A stretch of DNA of 64,000 bases. Source: Glutamicibacter protophormiae (GTDB lineage: Bacteria; Actinomycetota; Actinomycetes; Actinomycetales; Micrococcaceae). Shown here piece after piece: positions 1-8,495 of this stretch; the stretch's first letter is position 1; each line of letters starts with the position of its first letter. The translations under genes were made by a program, and so were the position numbers. The DNA lies in the NCBI RefSeq assembly GCF_014647495.1, contig NZ_BMPH01000012.1:62001-126000 (forward strand), given 5' to 3'. The notes beneath the pieces are model-generated. The model saw only the letters and a list, made by a program, of their open reading frames with translations. It ran no database searches and was not told the origin of the DNA.

Positions 1-900
1 AATCTGGTTGAGTAGCTCCAGTTCCTCGGGGCTGTCGTAGCGTTGGTAGCCGACCAGTTCGCGGACCCGTGACCAGTTCTTCTGCTCCACGTGCGCGCCG
101 TCATTCTTGTTCCCTGCCCGGGAACGGGTGAACGTGATCTGCTGCTCCTGGCAGAAGCGCAGCAGCTCCTGATTGATGAACTCGCTGCCGTTATCCGAGT
201 CGATGCCGATGATCGGGAACGGGAAGACCTCCATGACATGCATCAACGCGGCGAACACGTGCTTCTGTGCCTTGTTGCGCACCGAGCGGTTCACGGTCCA
301 CCCGGTGCTGATATCGGTGACGGTCAGGGTGAAGCAGAACTCGCCTTGGCTGACACCGCCTTCCTGGCCGACCAGATCGATCTCCACGAAGCCGGGGACC
401 GCGTCGTCCCATTCGGCCCAGGTGCGCACCGGGATCTGGGACTTGAGTAGGGAACCGGGCTTGGTATGCGAACGGCCCCGAAGGGCTATCTTCTTCCGTT
501 CGTTCGCCAGCCTGCGGTCGATGGTCGAGGCGCTCATCCGCAGCAACAGTGCTGCTTGCGCGTCGGTGACGTCCAAGGCTTTCTCGCTGCGTAGCTTGGG
601 CACGAGGTAGGGCATGGAAGCCACCAGCAGTTTGGAGGCCGGGCCGCGCAGCACCGCCCAGCACACGATCAGCGCCGGTTGCAGGTCTGCCGGGTAGGTG
701 GGTTTCCGGCCGGCCCGCACGATGCGCGGCGTGGGCGGTTTCAGTGCTTGGCGCAGGGCGGCGCGGGCGTAGTCGCGGTGCCAGCCGGTCAGCGCGGTCA
801 GCTCGTCCAGGATCTGTGATTTGCTGGGCTTGTCCGCGCGTTGGTAGCGGTGGGCGAGCTTCTTGGTGACTTCTTTGCGTGCGCTCATTGTCAGTCCCAT
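1..900 (-). CDS. DDE integrase-type transposase (partial)
   Basis: About 300 codons are visible, read from ATG at 900; a second in-frame ATG at 888 is an alternative start. The reading frame is open to the left edge, so the C-terminus is missing. The N-terminal third looks like a helix-turn-helix region (KSQILDELTALTGWHRDYA). The later part is an integrase (rve) core: a segment reading FVEIDLVG supplies the first Asp, and GIDSDNGSEFIN supplies the second Asp and the typical DNGSEF signature. The following ITFTRSR...KNDGAHVEQKNW block is characteristic of this integrase-type transposase family. The third acidic residue is probably the E of HVEQKN. It would catalyse cut-and-paste or copy movement of the IS. 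The IS family name is uncertain. Confidence 0.85.
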   Translation of the reverse strand, partial: MGLTMSARKEVTKKLAHRYQRADKPSKSQILDELTALTGWHRDYARAALRQALKPPTPRIVRAGRKPTYPADLQPALIVCWAVLRGPASKLLVASMPYLVPKLRSEKALDVTDAQAALLLRMSASTIDRRLANERKKIALRGRSHTKPGSLLKSQIPVRTWAEWDDAVPGFVEIDLVGQEGGVSQGEFCFTLTVTDISTGWTVNRSVRNKAQKHVFAALMHVMEVFPFPIIGIDSDNGSEFINQELLRFCQEQQITFTRSRAGNKNDGAHVEQKNWSRVRELVGYQRYDSPEELELLNQI

Positions 901-944
901 GGTGCTGAGCAGATACCCGAAGATCCCGAGAATCAAGAGCTGTT

Positions 945-1000
945 GTGCCGGAGGTTTTCTTGTGACGCAGCGTAGTATCCGTGCCGGAGGCTTTTTATGA
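945..1000. repeat. Two imperfect direct repeats at the IS end
   Basis: The copies are at 945-965 and 981-1000. Both begin GTGCCGGAGG, continue with a T-rich run and end in TGA. They lie just outside the transposase start and probably mark the transposase-binding IS terminus. Confidence 0.5.
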
Positions 1001-1037
1001 GTCAACGCGGGATCTTCCGGCCTCGGAGCTATCGGCG

Positions 1038-1043
1038 TACCCT
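1038..1043 (+). promoter_or_regulatory. -10 element, leaderless start of the membrane-protein gene
   Basis: TACCCT lies 7 nt upstream of the ATG at 1051 and there is no Shine-Dalgarno sequence, the same layout as at ftsK, dapA, miaB and hisC in this window. It sits right beside the IS end. Confidence 0.4.
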
Positions 1044-1050
1044 GCGTTCC

Positions 1051-1841
1051 ATGGAAGAACTGGAAATGGTTCACGAGTCGCATCCCGGGAGCAAACGCCG
1101 GATCCGGCTGGCCCGCATCATTGCGGGTTTCTTTTGTTTGGTGGCGCTGTTTCCCATGTTCGGGCTCATTGATCTTGAAACCCTGCTGGGGTGGGCTCCT
1201 CCCGAGTACCTCTGGGCTGTGCCGCTGGAATCGAGCTGGGGATCACTATTCACCTTTATCATCGGCTCAGCGCTGGGCTTCATCGCCCTGTGGCCCGCGC
1301 GCTCGCGCACCGCGCTGGTGATGCTGGCTGCGGCCACCGGCGTGATCCTTCTCTTTGCCCTGCTATGGCGGGAACAGGAACCTGGGTGGGTGGGCCTGAC
1401 GGTGGGCATGGCGACCGCCGTGCTTGCCTGGCTGCTGCGCAGCCGGCTGGTTCCCGGCCCGGTGCCGGTGCCGGTGCCGGTGCCGGCGATGGCTTGGCCG
1501 CGGCTTGCCTGGGCGCTGCTCGGCGTGGTGTTGTGGGCGCCGGTGGCCTGGGGGCCTTCCAGCATTCGATTTCCGCCGGCCCGGAAGAATTGGAGATCAC
1601 CAACGACGTTGACCACTGGCCAATGCACGCTGCGGTGGCGCTACTGATGATCCTGTTCTTCTTCTGGCTGGTCTGGCGCAGGCAGTCTGAGCGTCTGGTT
1701 TTCTGGGCAGTAGGCATGTCGGCCAGCTGGATCGGGACGGCGATGCTCGCCCACCCGGACCGGGCAGGCGCTCTGGTCTCTCCGGCGGCGGGGGCTGCGA
1801 TGATGCTCTGGGGACTGGTGGGAGCGCTGTTGAAGCGCTGA
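1051..1841 (+). pseudogene. Membrane protein gene with a frameshift
   Basis: Read from ATG 1051, the frame encodes a hydrophobic protein of several membrane spans up to about position 1555. There the sense switches to the frame that ends at 1841 with further membrane spans (LLMILFFFWLVW and MMLWGLVGALL). Joining the two frames near the five-G run at 1550-1554 gives one plausible polytopic protein of about 263 residues; one base appears to be missing. Neither half alone looks complete. A PVPVPVP stretch is encoded by a 6-bp tandem repeat. I do not recognise the family. The break may be a real mutation, programmed slippage or a sequencing error in the homopolymer. An IS lies directly upstream, which fits decay. 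Confidence 0.6.
1459..1487 (+). repeat. CCGGTG tandem repeat
   Basis: About four and a half copies of the hexamer encode alternating Pro-Val in the frameshifted membrane protein. Copy-number change would not alter the frame. Confidence 0.7.
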
Positions 1842-1870
1842 CGACCGCTCCATCGTACAAAACAATAAGC

Positions 1871-1912
1871 GGGAGTGCCCCGAACAGCCATACGGCGGTT
1901 CGGGGCGCTCCC
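1871..1912 (-). terminator. Terminator of the aryl-CoA catabolic operon
   Basis: A 15-bp inverted repeat (1871-1885 with 1898-1912, one G-U pair) has a 12-nt loop. Read on the minus strand it is followed by a U-rich tail (complement of 1856-1870), which fits termination after the monooxygenase gene. It lies between convergent genes and may also stop plus-strand reads. Confidence 0.8.
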
Positions 1913-1934
1913 GCGTGCCAGCATCCAGCTGGCG

Positions 1935-4331
1935 CTAGACGGTTGGCATCAGGTCGTCCTGTGCGGCGTCCTTGGCCGGGGTCCAGCGCAGGTGGACCTG
2001 CTCGTCAACCTCGGCCTCCTGCAGCAGCGACAGGCGCGGGCGAACCGCGTCGGTGCGTGCGCTTGGCGGCTTGCGGCGGCCGGCCTTGAACGGCAGCGGC
2101 CAGGTGGCTCCGGCGCCCACGTACTCCTGTTCGGCGGCGGCCTGCAGGGTCCACTGCGGGTTGTACAGGTGGGTGCGGCCCAGTGCCACCAGGTCGGCGC
2201 GTCCTGCCAGCAGGATCGAGTTCACGTCGTCGTAGGAGCTGATGGCACCCACGGCGATGACCGTGACACCGGCGGCTGCGGCAACCTGGTTGCGGATCTT
2301 GTCCGCAAACGGGGTCTGGTAGCTGCGGCCGAAGGCGGGGCGCTCGTTGCGTACGATCTGGCCCGAGGACACGTCGATCGAGTCGATGCCGTGGGCGATG
2401 AATGCCTTGGCGATCTCCAGTGCGTCGTCCTCGGTGTTGCCGCCCTCGGCCCAGTCGGTGGCGGAGATGCGGGCGCCCAGCGGCTTGTGCGCCGGCCAGG
2501 CGGCACGCACCGCGTCAAGGACCTCCAGCGGGTAGCGCAGGCGGTTTTCCAGCGAGCCGCCGTATTCGTCGGTGCGCTGGTTGGACAGCGGTGAGAGGAA
2601 CGAGGAGAGCAGGTAGCCGTGTGCGGCGTGCACCTCAAGCAGGTCGAAACCTGCCTCGTCGGCGCGCTTGGCGGCGGCCACGAACTGCTCGCGGACCTCG
2701 TCCATCTGGGCGCGGGTGATTTCCACCGGAACGTGGCAGCCTTCGCCGTACGGCAGCGCCGACGGGGCCAGGACCTCCCAGTTGCCCTCATCCAGCGGTT
2801 CGTCGAGGCCTTCCCACATGAGCTTGGTGGAACCCTTGCGGCCGGAGTGGCCGATCTGGGCGCCGATCTTCGCCTGCGAGTTGCCGTGCACGTATTCGGT
2901 GATGCGCTTCCACGCGGCGCCCTGCTCGTCGGTGTACAGGCCGGTGCAGCCCGGGGTGATGCGGCCGATGTCCGAGACGCAGACCATTTCGGTCATGACC
3001 AGTCCGGCGCCGCCCATGGCCTTGGAGCCCAGGTGGACCAGGTGGAAGTCGCCGGGCACGCCGTCGACCGCCGAGTACATGTCCATGGGGGAGACCACCA
3101 CGCGGTTGACGAGCTCCAGCTCGCCGATTTTGTGCGGCTGGAACATGGCCGGGGCCACCACGTCGGAACCGTTCAGGCGGGCAAAGTCCTCATCCACCTT
3201 GGTGGCGAACTCGGTGTCGCGCAGCTTGAGGTTGTCGTAGGTGATGCGGCGGGAACGGGTGAGCAGGTTGAAGCAGAACTGGACCGGGTCCTGGTCCTTG
3301 TACTGGCCGATGTTCTCGAACCATTCCAGCGAGGCCTGGGCGGCGCGCTGGGTGGATTCGACCACCGGGCGGCGCTCGGTCTCGTAGGCTTCAAGCGCCG
3401 CCTCAACCGAGTTGTGCTCGTGCAGGCAGGCGGCCAGGGCCAGGGAGTCTTCCATGGCCAGTTTGGTGCCGGAGCCGATGGAGAAGTGCGCGGTGTGCGC
3501 CGCGTCGCCGAGCAGCACGATGTTCTCGTGGCGCCAGTGCTGGTTGCGCACCGTGGTGAAGTTGATCCACTTGGAGTTGTTGGTCAGCACATCGAAGCCG
3601 GCCAGCTCGTCCGCGAAGATCTCCTTGACCTTGGCCACGGACTTCATGTCGCTCACGCCTGGAGGGAAGACCTCGTTTTCGCTCTCGTCGAAGCCGGCGG
3701 CCCGCCACACGTCCTCGTGCATTTCGACGATGAAGGTGGAGCCCTCGTCGGAGTACGGGTAGCCGTGGATCTGCATGGTGCCCGCGTCGGTTTCCTTGAC
3801 GAAGAACTTGAAGGCCTCGAACACCTGGTCGGTGCCCAGCCACATGTACTTGGAAGCGCGCGGATCCAGCGAGGGCTTGAAGGACTCGGGGAACTTGGCG
3901 CGGACGGAGGAGTTCAAGCCGTCGGCCGCCAGCACCAGGTCGTACTGCGCCATCAGCTCTTCCACCGGCGGGGCGACGGTGGAGAAGCGCACGTCAACGC
4001 CCAGCTCGATGCTGCGGCGCTGCAGCAGCTCCAGCAGCTCCTTGCGGCTCATGGCCGCGAAACCCTGGCCGCCGACAGTGTGCATGGCGCCGCGGAAGTG
4101 GATGTCGATGTCGCTCCAGCGGGCGAAACGGCGGGACATGTACTCGGCGATCACCGGGTCGGCGTTGCCGATGCCGCCCAGGGTCTCGTCGGAGAACACC
4201 ACGCCGAAGCCGAAGGTGTCGCTGGCGGCGTTGCGCTCCCAGACCGTCACCTCGTGCGCCGCGTCCAGCTGCTTCATCAGGGCGCCGAAGTACAGTCCGC
4301 CCGGGCCTCCGCCAATCACTGCGATTTTCAT
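1935..4331 (-). CDS. Fused aryl-CoA flavin monooxygenase / Old Yellow Enzyme
   Basis: A 798-residue fusion. The N-terminal half (about 1-390) is a class A flavin monooxygenase: GGGPGG FAD-binding motif at about residue 8 and a GDAAHT motif near 283. The C-terminal half (about 395-798) is an NADH:flavin oxidoreductase of the Old Yellow Enzyme family (MFQPHKIGELELVNR at its start, HSGRKGS, HAAHGYLLSSFLSP, DEYGGSLENR). This architecture is known as bifunctional salicylyl-CoA 5-hydroxylase/oxidoreductase and as the 2-aminobenzoyl-CoA monooxygenase/reductase described in Azoarcus evansii. It would hydroxylate, and possibly reduce, an ortho-substituted benzoyl-CoA made by the ligase upstream. ATG at 4331 was chosen over one 42 nt earlier because GAAAGGA precedes it. 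It is the last gene of the minus-strand operon. Salicylate versus anthranilate cannot be settled from sequence. Confidence 0.88.
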   Translation of the reverse strand: MKIAVIGGGPGGLYFGALMKQLDAAHEVTVWERNAASDTFGFGVVFSDETLGGIGNADPVIAEYMSRRFARWSDIDIHFRGAMHTVGGQGFAAMSRKELLELLQRRSIELGVDVRFSTVAPPVEELMAQYDLVLAADGLNSSVRAKFPESFKPSLDPRASKYMWLGTDQVFEAFKFFVKETDAGTMQIHGYPYSDEGSTFIVEMHEDVWRAAGFDESENEVFPPGVSDMKSVAKVKEIFADELAGFDVLTNNSKWINFTTVRNQHWRHENIVLLGDAAHTAHFSIGSGTKLAMEDSLALAACLHEHNSVEAALEAYETERRPVVESTQRAAQASLEWFENIGQYKDQDPVQFCFNLLTRSRRITYDNLKLRDTEFATKVDEDFARLNGSDVVAPAMFQPHKIGELELVNRVVVSPMDMYSAVDGVPGDFHLVHLGSKAMGGAGLVMTEMVCVSDIGRITPGCTGLYTDEQGAAWKRITEYVHGNSQAKIGAQIGHSGRKGSTKLMWEGLDEPLDEGNWEVLAPSALPYGEGCHVPVEITRAQMDEVREQFVAAAKRADEAGFDLLEVHAAHGYLLSSFLSPLSNQRTDEYGGSLENRLRYPLEVLDAVRAAWPAHKPLGARISATDWAEGGNTEDDALEIAKAFIAHGIDSIDVSSGQIVRNERPAFGRSYQTPFADKIRNQVAAAAGVTVIAVGAISSYDDVNSILLAGRADLVALGRTHLYNPQWTLQAAAEQEYVGAGATWPLPFKAGRRKPPSARTDAVRPRLSLLQEAEVDEQVHLRWTPAKDAAQDDLMPTV

Positions 4332-4397
4332 GGTCTTAGTCCTTTCACCAGTCCCCGTGGGCACTGCGGTCAAAAATTTGTTGGGGTGGGCTGCCGG

Positions 4398-6029
4398 TTA
4401 GGACAGCGAATCGGCGTTCAGCGCCTCGCGCAGCTTGAAGTGCTGCAGCTTGCCGCTGGGATTGTGCGGCAGCTCGTCCACGAAGTGGATTTCACGCGGG
4501 TACTTGTAGGGGGCGATGGTCGCCTTCACGAAGTCCTGCAGTTCCTTGGCCTTGGCCTCGGACTGCTCGGCCCCGTCGACCAGCACCACGAATGCGCACA
4601 CGATGGATCCGCGGTTCGGGTCCGGGCGGGCGATGACCGCGGTCTCCAGCACCTCGTCGTGCTGGTTCAACGCGTTCTCCACTTCCGGAGCCCCGATGTT
4701 GTAGCCGGAGGAGACGATCATGTTGTCGCTGCGGGCCTGGTAGATGAAGTAGCCCTCCTCATCCTTCATGAACACGTCCCCGGTGACGTTCCAGCCGCCG
4801 CTGATGTAGTTCAGCTGGCGTTCGTCGTCCAGATAGCGGCACCCGGTCGGGCCGATGACCGCGAGTCGGCCGATCTCGTTCGGGCCCAGCTCCTTGCCAT
4901 GCTCATCCAGGATGGTGGCGCGGAAACCGGGGATCGCGGTGCCGGTGCGGTCGGGACGGATGTCCTTGCCGGCGGCCGAGATGAACACGTGCAGCATCTC
5001 GGTGGAGCCGATGCCGTTGACCAGTTCCAGTCCGGTGGCCTCGTTCACCTGGTGCCAGGTTTCAGCCGGCAGGTGCTCGCCGGCCGAGACGCCGACGCGC
5101 AGCGAGCGCAGCAGGTCGGCCTTGCCGTTCTTGAGGATCGCCCGGTAGGCGGTGGGCGCGGTGAACAGCACCGTCGCCCCGGCCTGGTGCGAGAGCTCTG
5201 CCAGTTCCACCGGGGTGGCCCGCTCGGTCAGCAGCGAGCTGGCCCCGAAACGCAGCGGGAAGACAACCAGGCCGCCGAGCCCGAAGGTGAAGGCCAGCGG
5301 GGGAGACCCGGCAAACACGTCGTCCTTGGTGGGCTTGAGGATATGGCGCGCGAAGGTGTCCGCGTTGGCCAGGATGTCGCGGTGGAAGTGCATGGTGATC
5401 TTCGGCGTTCCGGTGGTGCCGGAGGTCGGGCCCAGCAGCGCCACGTCGTCGGCGGCGGCGTCCACGTTGGTGAACTGCCCCGACTTCGCCGCGGCCAGCT
5501 GCACCAGGTCGGATTCCCCGTCGCCGCCGAACGCCACCACCGGGTAGGCGTCGTCGGCGGCGAGCACCATGTCCTCGACGAAGCGGTGGTCGCACAGGGC
5601 CACGGAAGGCTTGGTCAGCTCCGCGATGGTTGTGATCTCCTGGGCGCGCAGCGCCGCCATGGTGGTCACCGCGACGGCGCCGGCCTTGAGCACACCCAGC
5701 CAGCAGGCGACCAGCCAGGCGTTGTTCGGTCCGCGCAGCATGACCCGGTTGCCCGGGACGATGCCGAAGTCCTCCACCAGCACCTGCGCCACCTGGTTGG
5801 AGCGGGCCAGCAGCTGGCCGTAGCTGAGGGTGGTTCCGTCGGGCGCCAGCAGGGCCGGACGGTCCGCGCCGAAGGCGGCGACGGCGTCGTCGATCAGCAC
5901 GGTGGCCGCGTTCATCCGGTCCGGGTACTGCAGTTCCGGCAGGGTGAATTCCATCGTCGGCCACTGTTCCAGCGGCGGCAGATGGTCGCGGGTGAACGTG
6001 TCAACGTGGGACGAGGGTGATAGAGGCAT
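4398..6029 (-). CDS. Aryl-CoA ligase (2-aminobenzoate/benzoate-CoA ligase family)
   Basis: A 543-residue AMP-forming acyl-CoA synthetase. It has the phosphate-binding loop TSGTTGTPK (about residue 190), the GSTE adenine motif, TGDVF, and the C-terminal catalytic lysine in NPSGKLQHFKLR. Length and overall pattern fit the benzoate / 2-aminobenzoate-CoA ligase group rather than fatty-acid ligases. It would convert an aromatic acid, ATP and CoA into the aryl-CoA thioester used by the monooxygenase gene 66 nt downstream. It lies 60 nt after the thioesterase gene in the same operon. Having a ligase and a thioesterase together suggests that CoA is used as a temporary handle. Confidence 0.85.
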   Translation of the reverse strand: MPLSPSSHVDTFTRDHLPPLEQWPTMEFTLPELQYPDRMNAATVLIDDAVAAFGADRPALLAPDGTTLSYGQLLARSNQVAQVLVEDFGIVPGNRVMLRGPNNAWLVACWLGVLKAGAVAVTTMAALRAQEITTIAELTKPSVALCDHRFVEDMVLAADDAYPVVAFGGDGESDLVQLAAAKSGQFTNVDAAADDVALLGPTSGTTGTPKITMHFHRDILANADTFARHILKPTKDDVFAGSPPLAFTFGLGGLVVFPLRFGASSLLTERATPVELAELSHQAGATVLFTAPTAYRAILKNGKADLLRSLRVGVSAGEHLPAETWHQVNEATGLELVNGIGSTEMLHVFISAAGKDIRPDRTGTAIPGFRATILDEHGKELGPNEIGRLAVIGPTGCRYLDDERQLNYISGGWNVTGDVFMKDEEGYFIYQARSDNMIVSSGYNIGAPEVENALNQHDEVLETAVIARPDPNRGSIVCAFVVLVDGAEQSEAKAKELQDFVKATIAPYKYPREIHFVDELPHNPSGKLQHFKLREALNADSLS

Positions 6030-6089
6030 GTCGTATCTCCAGTGGTCGTTTCGCCGTATACGGTGTGGTGAAGGATTTCGGGCGGTGCA

Positions 6090-6974
6090 CTAGCCGCGTG
6101 GGCCGCGGATCATGCCCTCTTGGGCAACGGTGGCCAGCAGCTTGCCGTCCCGGGTGTAGAACCGGCCCAGGGCCAGTCCGCGGTTGTTCTGGCTGGAGAC
6201 TGCCTCCTGGACGTAGAGTACCCAGTCGTCCACCCGGCCCTCGCGGTGGAACCACATGGAGTGGTCCAGGCTGGCAGTGGTCAGGCCCTCGGTGCGCCAT
6301 GGCAGGTTCAGGCTGCGCAGGATCGGTTCCATGATGGTGTAGTCGCAGACGTAGGTCAGCGCCGCCCGCTGGATCATCTTGTCGTCCGGCAGCGGGGAGA
6401 AGGCCTTAACCCAGACCGCCTGGTGCGGCTCGGTAGCCCCTTCCACGCTCAGGTACACCGGCGATGGCACATGGCGCATTTCGAAGCTGCGCCCGGTGGA
6501 CCAGTACTCGGCATCCGCGCCTTCGGTGCCTTCCAGCGCCTGGGCGGCGCTGTCCAGCGACTCCGGATCCAGGTCGAAGGAGCCTTCCGGGGCATCCTTG
6601 GACAGGTCCGGGCCCTGCTCGGGCACGTGGAAGGAACCCAGGGCGGAGAAGACCGGCTTGCCGTTCTGGAATCCACGCACCTGGCGGGTGGAGTATCCGC
6701 GGCCGTCGCGCAGGTGCTCCACCTCGTAGCGCACCGGCTCGTGCATGTCGACGGGGCGCAGGAAGTAGGAGTGCATTGAATGCAGCTCGCGGTCATCGCC
6801 CACCGAACGCATCATGGCCATGGCCCCCTGGGCCACCATGTCGCCGCCGTAGGCCTTGGGCCACGGAGCGTACTGCGGGGTGGCGTTGAACGCCTGGTCG
6901 AAAACCTCCGGCGCGGTCTCCGTCAGCTCGATGGCCTTCAGGAAGATCTGGGAGTCGAGGTTCTGGGCGCTCAT
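6090..6974 (-). CDS. Acyl-CoA thioesterase II (TesB-like)
   Basis: A 294-residue double hot-dog protein. The first domain carries AYGGDMVAQG and the LHSMHSYFLRP block typical of TesB; the second ends with the FYTRDGKLLATVAQEGMIR block found at the C-terminus of this family. It hydrolyses acyl-CoA to free acid and CoA. In this operon it would release the hydroxylated aromatic acid after the CoA-dependent monooxygenase step. The ATG at 6974 overlaps the stop codon of the cupin gene (ATGA), so the two are translationally coupled, which supports a shared pathway. Confidence 0.85.
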   Translation of the reverse strand: MSAQNLDSQIFLKAIELTETAPEVFDQAFNATPQYAPWPKAYGGDMVAQGAMAMMRSVGDDRELHSMHSYFLRPVDMHEPVRYEVEHLRDGRGYSTRQVRGFQNGKPVFSALGSFHVPEQGPDLSKDAPEGSFDLDPESLDSAAQALEGTEGADAEYWSTGRSFEMRHVPSPVYLSVEGATEPHQAVWVKAFSPLPDDKMIQRAALTYVCDYTIMEPILRSLNLPWRTEGLTTASLDHSMWFHREGRVDDWVLYVQEAVSSQNNRGLALGRFYTRDGKLLATVAQEGMIRGPRG

Positions 6975-7453
6975 GCTCGGCGGTATCCTTCCAGCGATGC
7001 GTCGTCGACGTCTTCGAGGTTCACCACGATGTTTTCCGGGGTGCGGGCGGTGAGCCAGACGAGCTCCTCGGTGACCGACATGTTGGCTTCGACGTGAGGC
7101 ATGAACGGCGGAACGAAGACCCAGTCGCCTGCGGTCATGTCCAGGTACTGCTCGTAGTTCTCGCCGAAGTAGATGCGGCCGTGGCCGCGCAGCACGTAGC
7201 CGCCGGTTTCGGCTTCGCCGTGGTGGTGCGGCAGCGAGCGGTAGCCCGGGGTATTGGAGACCTGGCCGAACCAGATCTTGGTGGCTGGGGTGTGCTGGAT
7301 GCTGACGCCCGAGACGCGTACGCAGTCGCCGGACTGCGCGGTGTTGGTGTCTTCCTGACCGGCACGGGTGACTACGGGGACCACAAAACCGTCGGCGCCG
7401 GCGTACATCGAGTTGTCGCCTTCGGTGCGGTAGACCATTGGTGTTTCAGTCAT
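6971..7453 (-). CDS. Small metal-binding cupin, candidate ring-cleavage dioxygenase
   Basis: A 160-residue single-domain cupin. Motif 1 reads PHHHGEAETGGYVLRG (His, His and Glu ligands); motif 2 reads GDWVFVPPFMPHVEAN (fourth His). With the four metal ligands kept, an iron enzyme is plausible. It is half the length of the usual bicupin gentisate 1,2-dioxygenase and closer to single-cupin dioxygenases such as those acting on hydroxyanthranilates. In context it could cleave the ring of the hydroxylated acid released by the thioesterase, but a role as isomerase or accessory protein is possible. A strong Shine-Dalgarno (AAAGGAG) precedes ATG 7453. It overlaps the thioesterase gene by 4 nt. Confidence 0.7.
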   Translation of the reverse strand: MTETPMVYRTEGDNSMYAGADGFVVPVVTRAGQEDTNTAQSGDCVRVSGVSIQHTPATKIWFGQVSNTPGYRSLPHHHGEAETGGYVLRGHGRIYFGENYEQYLDMTAGDWVFVPPFMPHVEANMSVTEELVWLTARTPENIVVNLEDVDDASLEGYRRA

Positions 7454-7513
7454 GGTTTTTCTCCTTTGGAAGTGTGAACTGGAGTTCTGGTTGAGGTGAA
7501 GTTTGCTGGCGGA

Positions 7514-8362
7514 TCAAGCGTCGGCCGGGACCCGCAGGGTGAACTTGTTGGACAGTTCGCCGATGCCGGGAACCTCCGTGGACAGCACGTCGCCCGATTG
7601 CAGGAAGCGCGGAGGGGTCATGCCCATGCCCACGCCTCCCGGGGTTCCGGTGAGCACCACGTCGCCGGCCCGGAGCGTGGTGAAGCTGGAAATGTAGGAC
7701 AGCAGGGCGGCCGCCGAGAAGACCAGGGTCCGGGTATTTCCGCGCTGGACCTCTTCGCCGTTGACCTTGCAGATGACCTCGACGCCGGCGACCGGGTCGA
7801 TCTCGTCAGGGGTCACCAGGTACGGGCCCAGCGGGGTGGTGCCGTCGAAGGCCTTGCCTTGGAACCACTGGAGGGTGCGGCGCTGCCAGTCGCGCATCGA
7901 GACGTCGTTGGCCACCGTGTATCCGGCGATCGCCGCGAGCGCTTCGTCTTCGCTGGCATGGCGCAGGGTGGAGCCGACAACCACTGCCAGTTCGGCTTCC
8001 CAGTCGACGGACTCGGAATTTTCGCTGGTGATCTCGGCATTCGGATCGGTCAGGGTATCGGCGAACTTGGCGAAAAGCGTCGGGTATTCGGGCAGTTCGC
8101 GGCCCATTTCCAGGATGTGGTCGGAGTAGTTCAGCCCGCAGCAGATGACCTTGTTCGGGGCGGGGACGGGGTTCAGGATGGTTGCATCGGCGGTGGCGAT
8201 GAATTCGGCGGATCCGGAGGCAAGAGCTTTCCGGGCCAAGTCCTGCCACTGCTCGTTGTCGAGGAGCTCACTGAGATTCTGGGCATTCAGCGGAGCAAAG
8301 CCGCCGTCTACCGCCACGGCTGCCATGCGCTGTGTTTTGTACTGAATCGAAGCGAGTTTCAT
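7514..8362 (-). CDS. Fumarylacetoacetate hydrolase family protein
   Basis: A 282-residue FAH-fold enzyme. It shows the NYSDH segment, the ExE metal site in DWEAELAVVVG, the downstream Asp in ANDVSMRDWQ, and the TGTPGGVG loop. Relatives hydrolyse or decarboxylate beta-diketo acids such as fumarylpyruvate and acylpyruvates. As the first gene of the minus-strand operon it probably cuts the ring-cleavage product made by the cupin. A GGGAGAAAG Shine-Dalgarno precedes ATG 8362. No maleylpyruvate isomerase gene is present in the cluster, so a standard gentisate route is incomplete here. Confidence 0.85.
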   Translation of the reverse strand: MKLASIQYKTQRMAAVAVDGGFAPLNAQNLSELLDNEQWQDLARKALASGSAEFIATADATILNPVPAPNKVICCGLNYSDHILEMGRELPEYPTLFAKFADTLTDPNAEITSENSESVDWEAELAVVVGSTLRHASEDEALAAIAGYTVANDVSMRDWQRRTLQWFQGKAFDGTTPLGPYLVTPDEIDPVAGVEVICKVNGEEVQRGNTRTLVFSAAALLSYISSFTTLRAGDVVLTGTPGGVGMGMTPPRFLQSGDVLSTEVPGIGELSNKFTLRVPADA

Positions 8363-8425
8363 TGTGTGCTTTCTCCCGGAGAACTATGTGTCGACTTTTT
8401 TACCGCCGTCACGTATGCTCAATGT

Positions 8426-8449
8426 AGCACGCATTACAATTTGTGCGCT
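8426..8449. promoter_or_regulatory. Imperfect palindrome in the divergent promoter region
   Basis: AGCACGCA and TGTGCGCT form an inverted repeat (6 of 8 positions) around an 8-nt AT-rich centre, in the 133-bp gap between the divergent FAH and RidA genes. It is a candidate operator for the PaaX-type regulator encoded nearby. This is inference from position and symmetry only. Confidence 0.35.
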
Positions 8450-8495
8450 AGACCTAATTTTTGGATATCGCATCGAATCTCTGAAAGGGATCACC

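Larger units (their letters stand above)
1..1000 (-). mobile_element. Insertion sequence, left part outside the window
   Basis: The element consists of a transposase gene running off the left edge plus a right-hand end behind the start of that gene. Two imperfect copies of GTGCCGGAGG followed by a T-rich stretch lie at 945-965 and 981-1000, 36 bp apart, as expected for transposase-binding repeats inside an IS end. The exact right boundary and any target-site duplication cannot be set because the other end is not in the window; 1000 is a working limit. Confidence 0.6.

Noticed and set aside
1550-1554. Programmed frameshifting in the membrane-protein gene
   Set aside because: A G run is present, but no downstream stimulatory structure was seen and the protein is not from a family known for frameshifting. 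A mutation or sequencing error is simpler.
2619-6020. A very long plus-strand open frame (over 1100 codons)
   Set aside because: It runs antisense across the ligase and monooxygenase genes, both with clear motifs. Its translation is Val/Gly/His/Arg-rich without any domain, typical of the antisense frame in high-GC coding DNA.
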